Shown piece after piece: positions 62,809-64,000 of a stretch of 64,000 nt of DNA. How positions within the stretch are numbered: position 1 is the stretch's first letter; every line of letters starts with the position of its first letter. Below the pieces are notes generated by a model. It was not told the DNA's origin. It searched no databases and was given only the letters and a program-made list of their open reading frames with translations. Position numbers and translations under genes: made by a program. The DNA comes from Mycobacterium sp. GA-0227b (GTDB taxonomy: Bacteria > Actinomycetota > Actinomycetes > Mycobacteriales > Mycobacteriaceae), in the NCBI RefSeq assembly GCF_001499855.1, contig NZ_LQIK01000004.1, forward strand, positions 149,815-213,814. The letters are read 5' to 3'.

Positions 62809-62832
62809 ACAGGCGGCCAGGGGCGTTCTTCT

Positions 62833-62976
62833 CTACGGCTCTCCAGTCCGACCCGCATAGCGGTCCCGCGCAGCCCGACGTTCAACATTGGCGGCCTCGC
62901 TGTTGAACTCCGGCGCCAGCTGGGAGTAGCCGACATCGAGGCCATCCGGGTCGGGCTCAGCTTCCGTACGAATCAC
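62833..62976 (-). CDS. Small 47-residue protein downstream of the DEIRxRYG gene
   Basis: GTG 62976 with GAGG about six bases upstream; product MIRTEAEPDPDGLDVGYSQL, then APEFNSEAANVERRAARDRY and AGRTGEP. The start is seven bases after the stop of the preceding gene, so the two form an operon. Amphipathic acidic-then-basic composition. Convergent with the candidate toxin gene. No motif recognised. Confidence 0.5.
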   Translation of the reverse strand: MIRTEAEPDPDGLDVGYSQLAPEFNSEAANVERRAARDRYAGRTGEP

Positions 62977-62983
62977 TTCGACC

Positions 62984-63319
62984 TCACTTTCGGGGAAGGC
63001 CGTAGCGGGTGCGGATCTCGTCTTCGCCGAACGTGCGGCCGGCCGCGATGTCGGCTTCTGACTCCATCAGCGATTCGCGGAGACGCGCAACGTCAACGGA
63101 TGGATCATCGAAGGGCCAGTCGTCGAGATCATTAATGGGCCAGTCTTCCTCGGTAGACGGCTCATCCAGTCCTTCGGGACACCAAGGTCGGGCCGCTGAC
63201 GTCCCGGCGCGGGGGAGCAGCGGCCCCGCGCCACCCCGGTATCGCCGCTCTCTTCCGTCACCTTCGAAGGATAGGCCGCCTCCCCGAACACGGGGAGCTA
63301 GCCGCAGTTCGCCAACCAT
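62984..63319 (-). CDS. DEIRxRYG-tail module, copy 2; antitoxin-like
   Basis: An 111-residue frame from ATG 63319. The last 40 residues, VDVARLRESLMESEADIAAG followed by RTFGEDEIRTRYGLPRK, are duplicated in the remnant at 59046-59258 and resemble C-termini of small antitoxins. The N-terminal half is Gly/Arg-rich and less convincing, so the true start may be nearer the tail. Divergent from the RHH gene at 63356, as the first copy is divergent from the gene at 59349. Confidence 0.5.
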   Translation of the reverse strand: MVGELRLAPRVRGGGLSFEGDGRERRYRGGAGPLLPRAGTSAARPWCPEGLDEPSTEEDWPINDLDDWPFDDPSVDVARLRESLMESEADIAAGRTFGEDEIRTRYGLPRK

Positions 63320-63355
63320 GCACGAACATGATCGAGAGCAGGCAAAGATGTTCGG

Positions 63356-63583
63356 ATGGCTCAGAGCGACCATAGCCGCATATCCGCCGACATCCTGCTG
63401 TCGTTGCCCGTGGAGTTGAAAGAGCGGATGGTCAACACCATTACGTGGACACGGCCGTACACCGGCATCGGTCACCAGCAGAAGTTCATCCGCAAGGCGA
63501 TCACCGAACTGTTCGACCGCTTTGAAGAGGAGTTCAACGCCGGCGAGGCGTTCAAGCCGGGAGTCGTCATCCCCGACGAGTGA
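63356..63583 (+). CDS. Small RHH/ParB C-terminal-like DNA-binding protein
   Basis: A 75-residue protein: LLSLPVELKERMVNTITWTR, then GIGHQQKFIRKAITELFDRF and EEEFNAGEAFKPG. The PxELKxRxxNTxxWT pattern followed by two helices matches ribbon-helix-helix ParB-like proteins of mycobacterial plasmids and phages. May act in partition or as a repressor. No parA is adjacent. Confidence 0.65.
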   Translation: MAQSDHSRISADILLSLPVELKERMVNTITWTRPYTGIGHQQKFIRKAITELFDRFEEEFNAGEAFKPGVVIPDE

Positions 63584-63923
63584 CACGCCGGGGTTCCGGG
63601 TCAAGGCTGACGCCGCCACCAGCGGGTACAGTGCATGACGTGCCGTTCGTGCGCCCAAAAACAGGTTGAACACGGTCCTCTCACGCAGACTTCTTTGATC
63701 CAGTCTGCGCTCGATGTTTCCATCGATGATGTCCCCTCGATGCCGGTAAGATTGCCGCAAAGTTGCCAGTAGCACGACTGTGTCCACATCCGGTCGCTGT
63801 ATCAACTGCGGAAGCAGCCGATACGACAGGATCTATCCATATTCCATTGCTGGACTGAACTTTTCATGGCTTGACCATGAGAGGACGCGCGTAACTGCGC
63901 GTTGAAGCCGGGTCGTTCCCGGC
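63584..63923. other. Gene-free region before the IS end
   Basis: No gene recognised in about 340 bases. GCCGGG/CCCGGC with loop TCGTT at 63908-63923 and CGCGC/GCGCG near 63886-63902 form hairpins right next to the IS end. The remainder has no repeat or promoter I can support. Confidence 0.45.
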
Positions 63924-64000
63924 TGTTGACGACGGTTGAAAACTAGGCCAGAAGCGACGGTGAAAAGTAGGCCACGTGGTCGTGGTTATTGTGCCGTGTT
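63924..64000 (+). mobile_element. Left end of an IS21-family insertion sequence
   Basis: TGTTGAC begins a terminal region with two direct copies of a 19-20 base unit, GACGGTTGAAAACTAGGCCA (63931-63950) and GACGGTGAAAAGTAGGCCA (63956-63974), 25 bases apart. Multiple GTTGAAAA-type repeats at a TG-starting end are the mark of IS21-type elements. The transposase genes istA/istB would lie beyond the window. Confidence 0.6.

Larger units (their letters stand above)
53493..64000. mobile_element. Integrated genetic element at the tRNA-fMet locus (left part)
   Basis: The integrase gene reads toward the tRNA, the usual arrangement for tRNA-site integrating elements. Everything after the tRNA lacks M. 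tuberculosis synteny: integrase, excisionase, winged-helix protein, iterons, orphan genes, Abi/HEPN, sigma factor, antitoxin, RHH protein, IS21 end. No duplicated tRNA 3' end was seen before base 64000, so the right boundary is probably outside the window. It could be a prophage remnant, a plasmid-like integrative element or a genomic island; no conjugation or phage structural genes are visible here. Confidence 0.75.

Noticed and set aside
53493..64000. A duplicated tRNA 3' end (attR)
   Set aside because: Looked for TTCGAATCC and CCCCGCTACCA again after 53492 and did not see them; the right end is probably outside the window.

Overview
The window is high-GC actinobacterial DNA from a fast-growing Mycobacterium (Mycolicibacterium-type). 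Gene order from about 3.1 to 53.3 kb follows the M. tuberculosis segment Rv3231c back to Rv3193c: desA3 and its reductase, rsgA, aroA, sigH-rshA, TB7.3, pdtaS, whiB1, entC, gpm2, rhlE, TB9.4, moeZ, adnA-adnB, nudC, mrx1, uvrD2, whiB7 and a UPF0182 membrane protein. Family names come from recognising protein motifs and this gene order; no database search was run.

Layout. 0-6 kb: the end of a WS/DGAT acyltransferase, a BCCT osmolyte transporter, and the DesA3 stearoyl desaturase with its ferredoxin reductase, each preceded by GTAGGT-type operator repeats. 6-15 kb: rsgA-aroA, an SRAP DNA-protein crosslink protein, a TetR/enoyl-CoA hydratase pair, a three-gene set in which a DUF2236 oxygenase sits between two related small membrane proteins, an SDR and YbaK. 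14.5-18 kb: stress regulation (SigH, RshA, PdtaS, WhiB1) plus a 30-codon gene for ribosomal protein bL37. 18-33 kb: lipid kinase, isochorismate synthase, helicase, regulators, and MoeZ behind a SigH-like promoter. 33-44.4 kb: DNA repair (AdnAB, UvrD2), potassium channel, NudC, mycoredoxin. 44.4-53.3 kb: the whiB7 antibiotic-response locus with promoter, leader ORF and terminator, then an AarF/UbiB kinase, an orphan cyclodehydratase-like protein, a metalloprotease-like protein, a PDZ-Lon protease and the UPF0182 protein.

At 53.4 kb an initiator tRNA marks a sharp change. From there to the window end lies an integrated element: tyrosine integrase, excisionase and winged-helix protein in one overlapping operon reading toward the tRNA, an array of 11-bp iterons, small orphan genes, an Abi-type HEPN protein with a strong hairpin upstream, an ECF-like sigma factor, a Phd/YefM antitoxin with an unknown partner, a duplicated DEIRxRYG-tail module, an RHH/ParB-like protein and the left end of an IS21-type insertion sequence. 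No second copy of the tRNA end was seen, so the far end of the element is probably beyond base 64000. The integrase-side part looks less GC-rich than the sigma-factor module, which suggests a mosaic.

The observations I rate highest are the Abi/HEPN gene with a possible cognate RNA, an in-frame palindromic repeat inside whiB7, the iteron array and the Phd partner gene. All are inference from sequence only.
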